64,000 bases of DNA from Bacteroidota bacterium (GCA_016708785.1 JADJFC010000006.1:62001-126000); one strand, 5' to 3'. Shown: positions 17,141 to 27,999, counted from the first letter of the stretch. A program made the numbers and translations. The notes: a model not told the origin generated them from the sequence alone.

Positions 17141-20056
17141 TCACTTCACCTCTATCTCGTCAATAAAAATAAAAGCTGCTCCACCGGCACCTTGATGCCA
17201 TGACGGAAGTATGCCGTAATTTTTAGCTTTTACTTTTACATACCGCACCTTTTCAGACGGGAATTTTGCCACTAGTCGTTTGACTGTGTTTGTTAAAACG
17301 GTGTCAGATAAATCATTTGTAACTTCACCTACTTTTTTGAATGTGACATTATCAGTAGAAACTTCATAAGAAACAGTTGTCGGCATTAAGATCCATGAAC
17401 GGGTGTCTTGTAAAAATCCGGAAGTGAGTTCAGAAATACTTCTTTCTGTTCCCATATCAATTACTGCTTCAAAGTTCTGTCCTTGGTATCCTTGCCAGCC
17501 GCCTTTCCGCCATTCTTCATCGCCATACAAGCCATCGATAATTCCATCGTCACCACCTGCTGTATACTGAGGGTTGTATGTTGAAGCAATTGCTATCTTC
17601 CAATCAGGATGTAAATGTTTATTCAAAGCAGCTCCTGTGAAATTACCAGAACGATTTGTAACATCCATTGCCTTCGCTTTTATAAAACACGAATTCGTAA
17701 TTGTAATCGGGCTTGTAAATTTCTTTAAAGCACTTTCAACACCGTTTTCTTTAATCGAATACCAAACAGTAGTAGCAGAATCTGAAGTAAAACTAACTTC
17801 TACTGAATCTTTAAAATTATCTGACAAATAATTAATTGTTGGCGCCGAAATATAATTGGGGTTCTTTTCAGCTATAATTTCAGCCTTGGCCGACCAACCT
17901 TCCCTCGAACTTGACATCATGAATTTTAATTCACCGCCACCCATCAAATCCGTATGGCTTAGACGGTCGATTGAAGCACCATTTAATTTAACATCGGCGA
18001 GAAATGTATTTCCATCCCCATAACGTTCAGATAATATTCTAAGCTTGCTTCCATTTTCCAAATGAAGAATAACTTCTTTAAACATCGGGGAAGTCAATTC
18101 ATAAACAGGGTCACCGGGACACAGTTGATAAATCCCCAATGCACTCATGACTAACCATGCACTCATTTGTCCACAGTCTTCATTTCCAATTAGTCCATCA
18201 GGAGAATTTTTATACATATCCGTGCGAAGTTTACTCACCATGTATTGTGTCTTCCATCGTTCGTCTGTGAAATTATATAAGTAAGCCATATGATGACTAG
18301 GCTCATTTCCGTGAGCGTATTGCCCTACCAAGCCTGTGATGTCTGCCTGTTCACGCCCAGATGTAGCCGAGTTTTCTGAAAATAATTGATTCAACTTTTC
18401 TTTAAAGGCTGCTTGCCCGCCAACTTTTCTGATCAAACCTGCTATGTCCTGGGGAACAAAAAAAGTGTACTGCCAACCATTCGCTTCCGTGTAATGATTG
18501 TTTACTTCACGAGGATCAAACGGAGTCAAAAATCTTCCATTCCGACGAGGACGAATAAATTTTGTTTCCGCATCGAATAAATTTTTCCAGTTATTACTTC
18601 TTTGATTGAAGATCTCATACTTCTCAGAATTGCCAATCGCTTTTGCAAATGTAGCTATGCAATAATCGTCATATGCATACTCAAGTGTTTTAGATACCGA
18701 TTCTGATTCATCAAGTATATCAAGATACCCATGATCCATATAAGCATCTAAGCCATATCGTTTTTTACTTGTTGCGCTTTTATCCATTGCTTCAAGAGCA
18801 TATTTTGTATCGAACTCTTTGATGCCTTTTGAATATGCATCAGCGATAACACTTACAGAGTGATACCCTATCATACACTCTGTTTCGTTCGAAGCAAATT
18901 CCCATACAGGTAAAAGTCCGGCGTGCTCATACTGCAATAAAAATGTGCGAACAAAATCCAACGATCTCCGCTGATCGATGATCGTCATCAATGGATGCCA
19001 TGCACGAAACGTATCCCACAAGGAGAACACGGTATAATAATTTGAAGCTGTACGATGAACTTTTCCATCGCGTCCGCGGTAACGGCCATCGATGTCATTA
19101 TAAATATTCGGAACTACCATGCAATGATATAATGCAGTATAAAAGATCTTCAGCTTTTCAACCTCATCACTTATCACTTCCACTTTTCCCAGCTCTTTAT
19201 TCCATGCTGAAACAGCTGCTTGCTTAACCAATAAAAAATCCCAATCCGGATTCTCAGACTTCATATTCTTTTTTGCACCGTCAACACTTACAGAAGACAA
19301 TGCAACTTTTACCATGAGCTGATTTCCTTTAGTGAATTTAAATCGAAACGAACCATAGACATTTCCGGAATACGCTTGTAACTTTTTTTCATCCTGAGCA
19401 ATAACCATTGAATCGAACTTTACAATTTCCGGTGAAATGCGTTCTGAAAATTCCATATAAAAATAAATCAACTGGTCGTTTGCCCATGCAGAACTTCTTC
19501 TAAAACCTGCAAGATGCGTTGCATCTACTTGATACAATTGCGCATCAATCAATCGATCGCGATGGCGCAGATCAATCAGAATTCCTGCACTGTCGCCTGC
19601 AGTTTTATAAGTATAGGTATGAAATCCGGTTCGCTCAGTGGCTGTCAATTCAACATCTGTTTTTGGCTCTTCAAGATACACAGAGTAATATCCAACACTT
19701 GCTTTCTCCTGAGCATGAGAAAACCGGGAAGCATATTTCTTTTTTGGGTTGAAATTCTCATTCAGTGGATACAATAAAATATCGCCATAATCGCTCACAC
19801 CGGTTCCACTAAGATGAGTATGTGAAAAGCCGTAGATCAGGCTGTCGTCATAATGATAACCACCACTACCATCCCAACTTGCATCGGTACGTGTATCAGG
19901 ACTTAATTGCACAAGACCGAATGGAAGAGTTGCGCCCGGATAAGTATGTCCATGACCTCCGGTTCCAATGAACGGATTAACATAGGAAGCAGGGCCGGGT
20001 TGAGCATTAGTATAGGATACGGCAAGAAGAAGGAGAAGAAGGAATCTGGATTTCAC
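17141..20056 (-). CDS. GH92 alpha-mannosidase
   Basis: An exo-alpha-mannosidase that removes alpha-linked mannose, typically from N-glycans (family knowledge; calcium dependent). 971 residues. The signal peptide MKSRFLLLLLLAVSYTNA is followed by GPASYVNPFIGTGGHGHTYPGATLPFGLVQLSPDTR, the family signature start. Conserved blocks GNEPSHHMAYLY and GNEDCGQMSAWLVMSALGIYQLCPGDPVYEL are intact and include the catalytic-site acidic residues of the family. C-terminal of the catalytic core are a chitobiase-C-like domain (SVEVSFTSDSATTVWYSIKENG) and a discoidin-like domain (GLYGDEEWRKGGWQGYQGQ ... VRYVKVKAKNYG). Secreted, probably periplasmic or surface-bound; no T9SS tail. First of the glycan-degradation genes at this end. 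Confidence 0.95.
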   Translation of the reverse strand: MKSRFLLLLLLAVSYTNAQPGPASYVNPFIGTGGHGHTYPGATLPFGLVQLSPDTRTDASWDGSGGYHYDDSLIYGFSHTHLSGTGVSDYGDILLYPLNENFNPKKKYASRFSHAQEKASVGYYSVYLEEPKTDVELTATERTGFHTYTYKTAGDSAGILIDLRHRDRLIDAQLYQVDATHLAGFRRSSAWANDQLIYFYMEFSERISPEIVKFDSMVIAQDEKKLQAYSGNVYGSFRFKFTKGNQLMVKVALSSVSVDGAKKNMKSENPDWDFLLVKQAAVSAWNKELGKVEVISDEVEKLKIFYTALYHCMVVPNIYNDIDGRYRGRDGKVHRTASNYYTVFSLWDTFRAWHPLMTIIDQRRSLDFVRTFLLQYEHAGLLPVWEFASNETECMIGYHSVSVIADAYSKGIKEFDTKYALEAMDKSATSKKRYGLDAYMDHGYLDILDESESVSKTLEYAYDDYCIATFAKAIGNSEKYEIFNQRSNNWKNLFDAETKFIRPRRNGRFLTPFDPREVNNHYTEANGWQYTFFVPQDIAGLIRKVGGQAAFKEKLNQLFSENSATSGREQADITGLVGQYAHGNEPSHHMAYLYNFTDERWKTQYMVSKLRTDMYKNSPDGLIGNEDCGQMSAWLVMSALGIYQLCPGDPVYELTSPMFKEVILHLENGSKLRILSERYGDGNTFLADVKLNGASIDRLSHTDLMGGGELKFMMSSSREGWSAKAEIIAEKNPNYISAPTINYLSDNFKDSVEVSFTSDSATTVWYSIKENGVESALKKFTSPITITNSCFIKAKAMDVTNRSGNFTGAALNKHLHPDWKIAIASTYNPQYTAGGDDGIIDGLYGDEEWRKGGWQGYQGQNFEAVIDMGTERSISELTSGFLQDTRSWILMPTTVSYEVSTDNVTFKKVGEVTNDLSDTVLTNTVKRLVAKFPSEKVRYVKVKAKNYGILPSWHQGAGGAAFIFIDEIEVK

Positions 20057-20120
20057 AGGAGCGGATTTAGTTCAGGCAAGTTAAATATTTTTAGTCAGCG
20101 CCATAAATTTTTGTTAGACC

Positions 20121-20225
20121 ACTCTGCGGATTTTCTGCGTATTCTGCGTGGCAATGCCACGGGAAAAATACTTATGCTTTTGTTTCCCGCAGAATTGCGC
20201 AGAATACGCAGAAAATCCGCAGAGT
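20121..20225. repeat. Long CTGCG-word hairpin (family A, copy 2)
   Basis: Arms at 20121-20148 and 20198-20225 are perfect reverse complements over 28 positions (ACTCTGCGGATTTTCTGCGT...). A shorter inner match of GGGAAA/TTTCCC lies between them. The loop contains GTGGCAATGCCAC, itself a palindrome. Located between the GH92 and beta-mannosidase genes. Confidence 0.9.
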
Positions 20226-20238
20226 ATAAATGAAGTTT

Positions 20239-22754
20239 TTAATAGGTATCAATTAATGACCGAATATTCAATCCCTCATTCGGTTTGAGCGGCTCTGCAG
20301 AATAATGATCTATCACGTACTTGGTATCCGGAATCATATCAAAATAATTATCCGTAAATCCGCCGGTTTCGTTATTGATTGAGAGCTCGACATTCTTTGC
20401 AAAATAATTGACTGAAATTTCAAATCTTGAAATATTTCCCGGAAGATCAATTCGCTTCATTGAAACAGAAGGCCTTTTCAAAATCAAATTTTTCTCTGTA
20501 GTAAAACAATGAAAATTTCGGTGCAGCGACTTTCCTTCATAACTGAGGTCAACAACAATCATTGAAGAGTTTTCTTCAAATAAACGATTAAGGTTTTTAA
20601 GATCTTTGTCATATACTACTTTTGAAATTCCGGAAAGAACATTTACTCCTATTCTGTCTGCCCAACGAATGTTACCATCAAAATCGATCAGGCTAATTGT
20701 TAGATCAGCCATAAAACTATTTGTACTGTCTGACACAACTTTCACAGAAAGCTTTCGATCATTTAATTCTGATGCAACAATTACTTGGTTAAAATCCGAC
20801 TTCACTTGATAATAAGCTGCTTTTTCTCTCCCATAATAATCAAATAGGCTCCAAGAAATTCCGGGCCAGCAATCGTTCAATTGCCAGATCAGAGAACCCA
20901 TACAGTCGGGCATTGCACTACGATGGGCACTGATTGCAGTGTGCATTCCTTTAGCTTGAAGAATATTTGACAAGTAAATCTTTGAACGAAAATCTTTTCC
21001 GGGAAGATAATAAGTATCCATATACTTCTGAATCGTTTCAAAGCCGGTAGGATGTTTTTGATGATTCTTCAATGCAGGAGTATTGAAACTATAATTTCCA
21101 CCACTTAAAAATTCAGAGACAGACGGAAATGTTGGAAGCGATTGAAAACCATACTCACTCATAAATCGCGGAACTTTTTCTTTGTATATATCGAATGGCT
21201 CCATTCCCCACCAGACTCCCCAATAATGTGAGTCGCCTTTTAACATGCTTTCTTTTCTGCCCCATCCAATTGATGGAGAAGAAGGCCAGTACATTGTTGA
21301 CGGATCATACTTCTTCACTTGTTCTGAAAGTAATTTTTCAAACAACAATTTATAATCTGCGATGATCTGTGTAGAATCTTTTGCTGAATAGTTAAACTCT
21401 TTTTGCCAGCCCCAATTGTACCACCCTTCAATGTTCTCATTATTCCCACACCACAATGCAAGTGAAGGATGATTTTTGTATTTCAAAATTGCCTGTTTTG
21501 CTTCTATTGAAACTGAATTCAGGAAAGAAGAATCTCCCGGATACATTGCACAAGCGAACATGAAATCCTGCCAGACCAAAATTCCTTTTTTATCGCATGC
21601 TGTGTAAAATGCTTCCGGAGGATAAACTCCGCCACCCCAGATCCGCAGCATATTCATGTTCATATCTACCGCTCTATCGACTAGGGCTTCCCATGTACTA
21701 TCGGTTGCAAGTCCGGCGAAATATTCGGGTGGAACAACATTTGCGCCTTTGCAGAAAATTTTCTTTCCGTTTAATTTAAAATAGAACGATTCACCAATCT
21801 TATCTTTCTCTTGAATCAATTTCAAATCGCGGAAACCAATTTCAAGTTGTTCTTCGCCAATTAAAGTACCATTACAAATTGCCTTGATCTGAAAATCATA
21901 TAAGTTCTGATCTCCATTTCCATTTGTTGACCAAACCAAGGGATTCTCGACTTCGAAATCAACCAGTAATTTATTTTCACCCGGAATAACATCAAATAAA
22001 TTTACATATTCTATTTGCGCTGTCTCAGAAACAAATTCAATTTTTACTTTCCTGTTTTCATCAGAGTTTAAGCTAATTTCGAATTGACCTTTCGCCCTAT
22101 CAGCATTCAATTGCTTCTGAATAAAATGCACATTTTCAAGTGAAGGCCCATTTCTGCAAATAACTTTGACAGGTTTCCAAATTCCGCCGGCACGAAGATC
22201 AGGAGCGAAATCCCAACCAAAATTCATTGCCGCTTTACGGGCGAAAACTCTGTTTCCTCCTGGTAATTTATAAGGTATTTGTGAAGCCAGAGAATCGGTG
22301 AGATTATTGATTGGCTTGATATGAATTTTCAGAATATTTCGATCTCGACAATATTGTTTAATGTCTATACTATATGACACAAACATATTATTACAAGAAA
22401 GAATTTTTGTTCCGTTCAGAAAAACGTCTGCATAAGTGTCAATTCCCTCCAATAGAAGTTGGATACTTTTGGCATTTAAATTGTTTAACGTTAGCAGGAA
22501 TGTATCTACATAGATCCACTCAGTTTGTTCAACCCATTTTACTCCTTTTTCATTATCACCAAAAACGGATCTGCTATTTTTTTACTGTTTAGAAGATCTG
22601 CATAAATGGACCCGGGAACGTTGGCTTTGATCAATTCTGAAGAGTCGGCTCTATAAACATACCCCGACTTGAACAATTCAAGAGTATCTACATTCATTTC
22701 AGCAAACGACACATTCACGAATAAAATAAAAGCGATAGAGAAAAGATACTTCAT
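20239..22754 (-). CDS. GH2 beta-mannosidase, one frameshift
   Basis: Cleaves Man-beta-1,4-GlcNAc, the core bond of N-glycans, or beta-mannosides. About 838 residues when restored. The signal peptide MKYLFSIAFILFVNVSFA is followed by ELFKSGYVYRADSSELIKANVPGSIYADLL, the usual N-terminal jelly-roll start. Later landmarks are NMLRIWGGGVYPPEAFYTACDKKGILVWQDFMFACAMYP, the acid/base region LALWCGNNENIEGWYNW, and the nucleophile region FMSEYGFQSLPT. The frame breaks at the A-run 22561-22565: one more base gives DPFFGDNEKGVKWVEQTEWIYVDTF in place of DPFLVIMKKE-stop. Its start overlaps the cutC stop by four bases, so the two are translationally coupled. A sequencing error is the likely cause of the break. 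Confidence 0.9.
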
Positions 22755-23467
22755 ACCAGTTTATTTAGTTCAGATATGATAAGGCGAATCGTTCGTTCAT
22801 CGGATACATCATACATTCCGGTATCAGCATTTCCCATAGAAACAGATGCATTATTTCCTATTTTATGCTTTGCTGAAAGATGAACTTCTTTCACACCTGT
22901 ATAAGTTGTGATTTCTATAACGTTAGTTGGATTAATTCCCGCTCCTGCTAAAATTGAAATTGTCTTGGCCCGTTCTGTTAGAGTCTTTAAGAGCTCTTTC
23001 CCGGCCAATGCATTTTCCTTTTGTCCGGACGTGAGTATTCTTTTTACACCGAGTTCTTCTAAACTTAGCATCCCTGAGATCGGATCAGGAATGAGATCGA
23101 ATGCCCGATGAAAAGTGAATGGCAAATGACCGGAAGCATCTATCAATAGTTTTGTTCTTTCTATATCGATCTTATTATTTGAAAGCAAAGCTCCTGAAAC
23201 AATTCCTCCAACACCCGTCTCTTTTACCAGGTGAATATCGTCGAGCATCAATTCCAATTCTTCATCGGAATAAATAAAATCACCTTCCCGTGGACGAATC
23301 AAAACAAAAACATCCTTTTTAAAAATACTGATCGCCTTTTTTATCAAGCCAAATGAAGGCGTTAGACCACCTACCTCAAGTGCTACACACAATTCGATCC
23401 GGTCAGCTCCAGCATTATGGGCATTGATAACCGATTCAAGATTTCCACAGGCGATCTCTACTACCAT
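22751..23467 (-). CDS. cutC: CutC family protein
   Basis: 238 residues from the ATG at 23467, which overlaps the upstream stop by one base. A TIM-barrel protein: VEIACGNLESVINAHNAGADRIELCVALEVGGLTPSFGLI, then VFVLIRPREGDFIYSDEEL, then LPFTFHRAFDLIPDP and ILTSGQKENALAG, all canonical CutC blocks. The family was named for copper homeostasis, but biochemical support is thin. Here it is locked between the aspartylglucosaminidase and beta-mannosidase genes with overlapping codons on both sides, which suggests a role in glycan breakdown rather than copper handling (inference). No signal peptide, so it is cytoplasmic. Confidence 0.93.
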   Translation of the reverse strand: MVVEIACGNLESVINAHNAGADRIELCVALEVGGLTPSFGLIKKAISIFKKDVFVLIRPREGDFIYSDEELELMLDDIHLVKETGVGGIVSGALLSNNKIDIERTKLLIDASGHLPFTFHRAFDLIPDPISGMLSLEELGVKRILTSGQKENALAGKELLKTLTERAKTISILAGAGINPTNVIEITTYTGVKEVHLSAKHKIGNNASVSMGNADTGMYDVSDERTIRLIISELNKLV

Positions 23468-24441
23468 CAATAATAACTTTTTGAATCAATTAATTTACTT
23501 CCTTCAGGTTTAGAATAAACGGCATACTGAAAATCAGGATGAATACAATACGAACCATATTCTCCTTTTTTGTTCAGTGCTATAAAACCGATCTGAATTT
23601 TCTTTGCTACATCTTCTCCTCTGCGTCGAACGATTCTTTTTACTGCTTCTTCACAAGCCTGTTGAGGCGTATAATTCTGACGCATCAATTCAACGACTAA
23701 ATGTGATCCACAAATTCGAATCACCTCTTCACCTACTCCTGTTGCTGTTGCGCCGCCTACTTCATTGTCGACATACAAACCCGCACCGATTATTGGCGAG
23801 TCTCCTATTCTTCCATTCAATTTAAAAGCCATTCCGCTGGTTGTACAAGCTCCTGATAAATTTCCGTTTTCATCTAAGGCAATCATTCCAATTGTATCGT
23901 GATTTTCCCAATTGATGACGGGCTTATATTCTGATTTCTTCAGCCATTCTTGCCATGCTTTCTTTGAACTCTCCGTCAAGAGGTTTTCTTTTTTGAAACC
24001 ATTATCCAATGCAAATCTCAGCGCTCCTTCACCTGCAAGCATTACATGAGGAGTATTCTCCATTACTTTTCGAGCGACTGAAATAGGATGCATGATGTGT
24101 TCAAGATATGCAACAGAACCACAATTGTATTTGTCATCCATGATGCAAGCATCAAGAGTGACATGTCCATCGCGATCAGGATAACCACCGTAACCAACAG
24201 ATGTAACTTCCGGATCAGCTTCCGGAACTCTTACTCCTGCTTCTACTGCATCGAACGCTTTTCCTCCGGCAGATAAAATTTTCCATGCGGCCTCATTGGC
24301 AGGAATGCCATGACGCCATGTGGATATGACTACAGGTTTTCTGACTGCACCATCAATAATTCTTACGCCGAAAGCAGATCTCATTGACAAGAATACTGAG
24401 GCGAAGGAAGTGTATTTTAGGAAGTTTCTTCTGGAGGCCAT
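23467..24441 (-). CDS. N4-(beta-N-acetylglucosaminyl)-L-asparaginase
   Basis: Aspartylglucosaminidase: cleaves the GlcNAc-Asn bond left after N-glycan trimming. 324 residues, an Ntn hydrolase made as a precursor that self-cleaves before a Thr. The nucleophile is Thr183 in NHDTIGMIALDENGNLSGACTTSGMAFKLNGRIGDSPIIGAGLY, all canonical. The N-terminus MASRRNFLKYTSFASVFLSM has a twin-arginine motif at 4-5 and a hydrophobic stretch, so export by Tat is likely. The stop overlaps the ATG of cutC. It is the first gene of the overlapping AGA-cutC-beta-mannosidase trio. Confidence 0.95.
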   Translation of the reverse strand: MASRRNFLKYTSFASVFLSMRSAFGVRIIDGAVRKPVVISTWRHGIPANEAAWKILSAGGKAFDAVEAGVRVPEADPEVTSVGYGGYPDRDGHVTLDACIMDDKYNCGSVAYLEHIMHPISVARKVMENTPHVMLAGEGALRFALDNGFKKENLLTESSKKAWQEWLKKSEYKPVINWENHDTIGMIALDENGNLSGACTTSGMAFKLNGRIGDSPIIGAGLYVDNEVGGATATGVGEEVIRICGSHLVVELMRQNYTPQQACEEAVKRIVRRRGEDVAKKIQIGFIALNKKGEYGSYCIHPDFQYAVYSKPEGSKLIDSKSYY

Positions 24442-24501
24442 CTTTAGAGAATTGTGATGGCGAAAGGTAGAAAAAAATTAGACTCCGGGGAGAATTGCCG
24501 T

Positions 24502-24643
24502 CTCTGATTTTTTTAAACACAGAGAGCACTAAGAGCACAATGAGAAGCCACGGAAACCGCTTTGCTTATAAAGGAAAAGGTAAAGTCTTTGATTTTTAAA
24601 CACAGAGAACAAAGATCACATTGAGAACACGGAAACCATTTTG
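24502..24643. repeat. Tandem pair of CACAGAG-type repeats (family F)
   Basis: Copy 1 at 24502-24564 and copy 2 at 24587-24643 share CTCTGATTTTTT/CTTTGATTTTT, AAACACAGAGA, a CACA-TTGAGAA-like stretch and CACGGAAACC. They are direct, imperfect copies 85 bases apart, in the spacer between the aspartylglucosaminidase and DUF1501 genes. Confidence 0.75.
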
Positions 24644-24668
24644 TATAATAGGAGCATATTTTGGATCA

Positions 24669-24698
24669 CCATAACCCTTGACCTTTGACCCTTGACCT
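24669..24698. repeat. TTTGACC-word repeat (family C, single arm)
   Basis: CCATAACCCTTGACCTTTGA followed by CCCTTGACCT. This matches the right arm of the hairpin at 50983-51061 but has no partner arm nearby. It ends just before the DUF1501 gene stop codon. Confidence 0.7.
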
Positions 24699-24706
24699 AT
24701 TTTGAA

Positions 24707-26296
24707 TTATTGAGCTACCAGCATACTACGAACCTGTTGCACAGAACCATTCTGCAATCTTGCATAATAGACACCTGCTGCGTAATTTTCATTCTCAAGC
24801 CAGATCTTGTATTCGCCTTCAGGATAATCGCCATCGACAGGAGTTTTTATTAAGCGGCCTTCGTTGTCGAAGATCTGGACGAGTGTATGGCCCCCTTGGC
24901 TTTTGAAAGTAATGTATGTGCTTTCTACGAATGGGTTTGGATAATTTGTAATGAGATTATTTCCTGCTGCCTGATTCAATTCATGTTCATTGGTTGATAA
25001 ACAAGCAGTGCTTTGGATGATTGGAAGGTTCTGGAAATTCTGAAGCATGATGGAATTAAGGTCAGCTGTTGGAACACACAACCAATCCTGTAAAATAGAA
25101 GCATACACAGAACGGAAATCGTATTGCATTGGAACGTTATCGCTCGTAGAAGCATTGGCAGGTATAACAGGATTTGAACCAAGTATTCCACTTTGAACAG
25201 CATTCCCAAATACAAACATTGGCGCAGCTGCCCCGTGATCTGTGCCTTCTGATGAATTTGATTTTATTCTGCGACCAAATTCTGAAAACGTAAGACCAAC
25301 AACGCGATCTTCAATTCCTAAATATGCAAGATCATCTACAAATGCTTTGACTGCAACAGAAACTTTAGATAAAAGATCTGTATGCGTTCCTGTTGTTGGA
25401 TCAGTCGAATCCACTTGAGAAGAGTGAGTATCAAATCCTCCTAAGTTACACATGTAAACTTTCGTTTTTAATCCGCCGGCTACCAAACGCGCAACGATCT
25501 TTAATTGATCTGCCAATGAATTTACACCTGCAACAGGGTAACCTGGTGACTGAACCGTAATATTATTCGCCGCAGTAGAAATCACCGAAGCATATGCTGT
25601 AGATTGCTGTGCAACCTGCCGAATATAAGTTAACTCTCTTCCTGCAGGTGTATTTGGTGCAGGATCTTGAATACCATTGATCAGATTATAAAAACTTGTC
25701 GGATCAGAAATAGCCATACCCATACTTGCAGCAGGGCCCTGCAATGCAAGAGAAACGCTTGAACCTATTTGTATCGCTAATGGATCAGGCATAGTAGCAT
25801 TAGGATAACCGGTTGGAAAATTCGGATATTCATAATTCAAATATCTACCTGTCCACCCACTATCTAATACTTGATTTGAATCAGAAGCTGTAAGCCAAAT
25901 ATCTGTCGCTCTGAAATGAGAATAATTTGGTGATGGATAACCAACACCCTGTACGATATTTAATTTTCCATCATCATACAATTGCTGCATACCCGTCATT
26001 GCAGGATGCAAACCTGTTCCTGTAATTCCTGATAAGGGAAGTACTTGTGTATCGGGAATTAATATATTCGCTCGTGCTGTTGAAAGATTACTGTACTGAT
26101 CTAATGGAATGACCATATTCAATCCATCATTTCCTCCATTCAGTTGAATGAGTACAAGGACATGATCTGTCAAAACAGAATTCGACAAAGCTTGCATCAT
26201 TGGTGAACCTGCAAATGCTCTGAAAGAAAATCCATTGATAAGCGCAGGTAGTGTTACTATCGGCGCAGCTTTTTTGAAAAAATCTCTTCTTTTCAT
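24707..26296 (-). CDS. DUF1501 protein with T9SS sorting domain
   Basis: 529 residues. The N-terminus MKRRDFFKKAAPIVTLPALINGFSFRAFA has a twin-arginine signal. The DUF1501 core is clear: LVLIQLNGGNDGLNMVIPLDQY, LHPAMTGMQQLYDDGKLNIVQGVGYPSPNYSHF, GGFDTHSSQ, LTFSEFGRRIKSNSSEGTDHGAAAPMFVFG. This alkaline-phosphatase-like fold is of unknown substrate. The C-terminus NNLITNYPNPFVESTYITFKS ... AAGVYYARLQNGSVQQVRSMLVAQ is a T9SS type A sorting domain. Having both a Tat-like signal and a T9SS tail is notable. It follows the DUF1800 gene by 10 bases; the two families are nearly always paired. Confidence 0.9.
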   Translation of the reverse strand: MKRRDFFKKAAPIVTLPALINGFSFRAFAGSPMMQALSNSVLTDHVLVLIQLNGGNDGLNMVIPLDQYSNLSTARANILIPDTQVLPLSGITGTGLHPAMTGMQQLYDDGKLNIVQGVGYPSPNYSHFRATDIWLTASDSNQVLDSGWTGRYLNYEYPNFPTGYPNATMPDPLAIQIGSSVSLALQGPAASMGMAISDPTSFYNLINGIQDPAPNTPAGRELTYIRQVAQQSTAYASVISTAANNITVQSPGYPVAGVNSLADQLKIVARLVAGGLKTKVYMCNLGGFDTHSSQVDSTDPTTGTHTDLLSKVSVAVKAFVDDLAYLGIEDRVVGLTFSEFGRRIKSNSSEGTDHGAAAPMFVFGNAVQSGILGSNPVIPANASTSDNVPMQYDFRSVYASILQDWLCVPTADLNSIMLQNFQNLPIIQSTACLSTNEHELNQAAGNNLITNYPNPFVESTYITFKSQGGHTLVQIFDNEGRLIKTPVDGDYPEGEYKIWLENENYAAGVYYARLQNGSVQQVRSMLVAQ

Positions 26297-26306
26297 AGGT
26301 GCAAGT

Positions 26307-27999
26307 TTATGACAGTTGATATTCTGACAGGTCCATAATGTAACGATAGAATGATTGCAATCTCGACTGAACGATCATCAAGTAACTTGTATTAGTCGGA
26401 TCACCCATGTAATCATCCCAGGCATTTGTCCAATAATAGTTCGCTGTTTGACCTGACAATAAAATGGTAAGCAAATAATCTTTCAACGTCTGTGAAACAT
26501 TACAACAGACTTAAGACTTCATCGATCAACAATAATGGATCACCCGGAGTAGTTAAGGTGGTTGTAAATATGACAGGGTCAAAGATCAATGTTGCTCCGT
26601 TAGAAGTATAACCATTTGAACACATTCTATCTGTGAACTGATTTCTTTTTGGCAAGGAATCAGAATTGATCCACATTTCATGGTATGATGGCTGCTGATA
26701 GTAAGCTTGCCAACCGGCTACACTTGGAGGATCACCCGCATCTTGCGACATTGAAGAAGCCTGTGTTCTTAGTCTGTCCCACGCTGAGTATTGCCCTGCA
26801 AGATTTGATGAATCGGGAAAGGCGACATCGAATTCACGACTCATGCCGACAGTAAAATCAATAGGACTTTTAATAACGCAACCACGATTAAGAACATCAA
26901 AGAAATGTTCGCTTTTTAATAATGCAGAAAGTGTTGGTACAATTTCGTAGTTATTGGTTCTGAAGATCTGTGCAAGTGGTACTATAACATTTGCCTCTGT
27001 TGCAGCATCAATCTCATAGTATACAAAGAAACGATACAAGCGGCGACAAATATTCAATGCAACTTCATCCTTTGCAAAGATCATGTTCATCAGATCATCC
27101 ATTTCAAGTGCACCATTCATTCCGGACTGACCGGTGATTGTTACACCTCCATAGAACGATGAAAATAATTTATCATTAACATCATGTTTAGTAGGTTCAA
27201 AATAAGAATTGAAACCGTTTGCAGAAGTCAATCCGCCAACCAGATCATTTTTCCAACCCGTAAGAACACGGGCTGCAGCCTGAACATCATCTTCAGTATA
27301 TGGAGGTAATCCGGTCGCGTCTTTACCAACTGTAAAAAGCTCCTGCAATTCCCTTCCGTAATTTTCATTCGGTGCTGTATTTGTATTTTTATCACCATTC
27401 AGATATTTTAGCATCGCTGAATTGATAGTGATCTCGCGCGTCAACGTTTTAAAATTTCCAAGTGCATTTGCACGAAGTAATTCATTGTATCTATACACAT
27501 ACGTTGAAACTGTGACCATATCAAATTCTATTACAAAGTGATTTGAATAGAATAGCACCATCTTCTCACGAATACTTCTTGGCTGTCCGACCATTTGAGA
27601 AATCCACCAAGACTTAAGGCTTTTCTTCCTCGAAGTATAAGTATAAATGGTTCCGTTGTTAGTATCAGCTGTCCCCGGCCAAGGTTGTCCTGCAGCACAA
27701 TTCGGATCATTCAATGTAGCCGAATAATTATTTACCGGTGGTGCCGGTGGAGTGAAAGGTGGATGATTGATCAGTTCTAAAAGTGTATCGACTGAATCAT
27801 TCATAGATTGAGACAGAAAAAAATCAATGTCGCTTTTCTTTGACCCGAACATTGTTCGTTTCAATAAATGACGGACTTCACTTATTGTCCAAGCACCCGT
27901 GTATGGGGCAAGTCCCGATTGTGTCCGAAAAATATGTGAAAAATCCTGATGAATTGGCGCTTGCCCTGTTTCCAGGGTTAAAAATTCTCGTCTGTCCAT
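26307..27999 (-). CDS. DUF1800 protein, frameshifted near its end
   Basis: About 563 residues when restored. It starts MDRREFLTLETGQAPIHQDF and has the family blocks LLKRTMFGSKKSDIDFFL, REKMVLFYSNHF, NENYGRELQELFTVG and AARVLTGWKND. The first frame ends at 26500 (LLIDEVLSLL-stop). The next frame continues with VSQTLKDYLLTILLSGQTANYYWTNAWDDYMG and ends YIMDLSEYQLS at 26307, the usual DUF1800 ending, so there is an indel near 26496-26503. Function unknown; partner of the DUF1501 gene immediately downstream. Insertion of this pair in a glycan locus may be coincidental. Confidence 0.88.
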
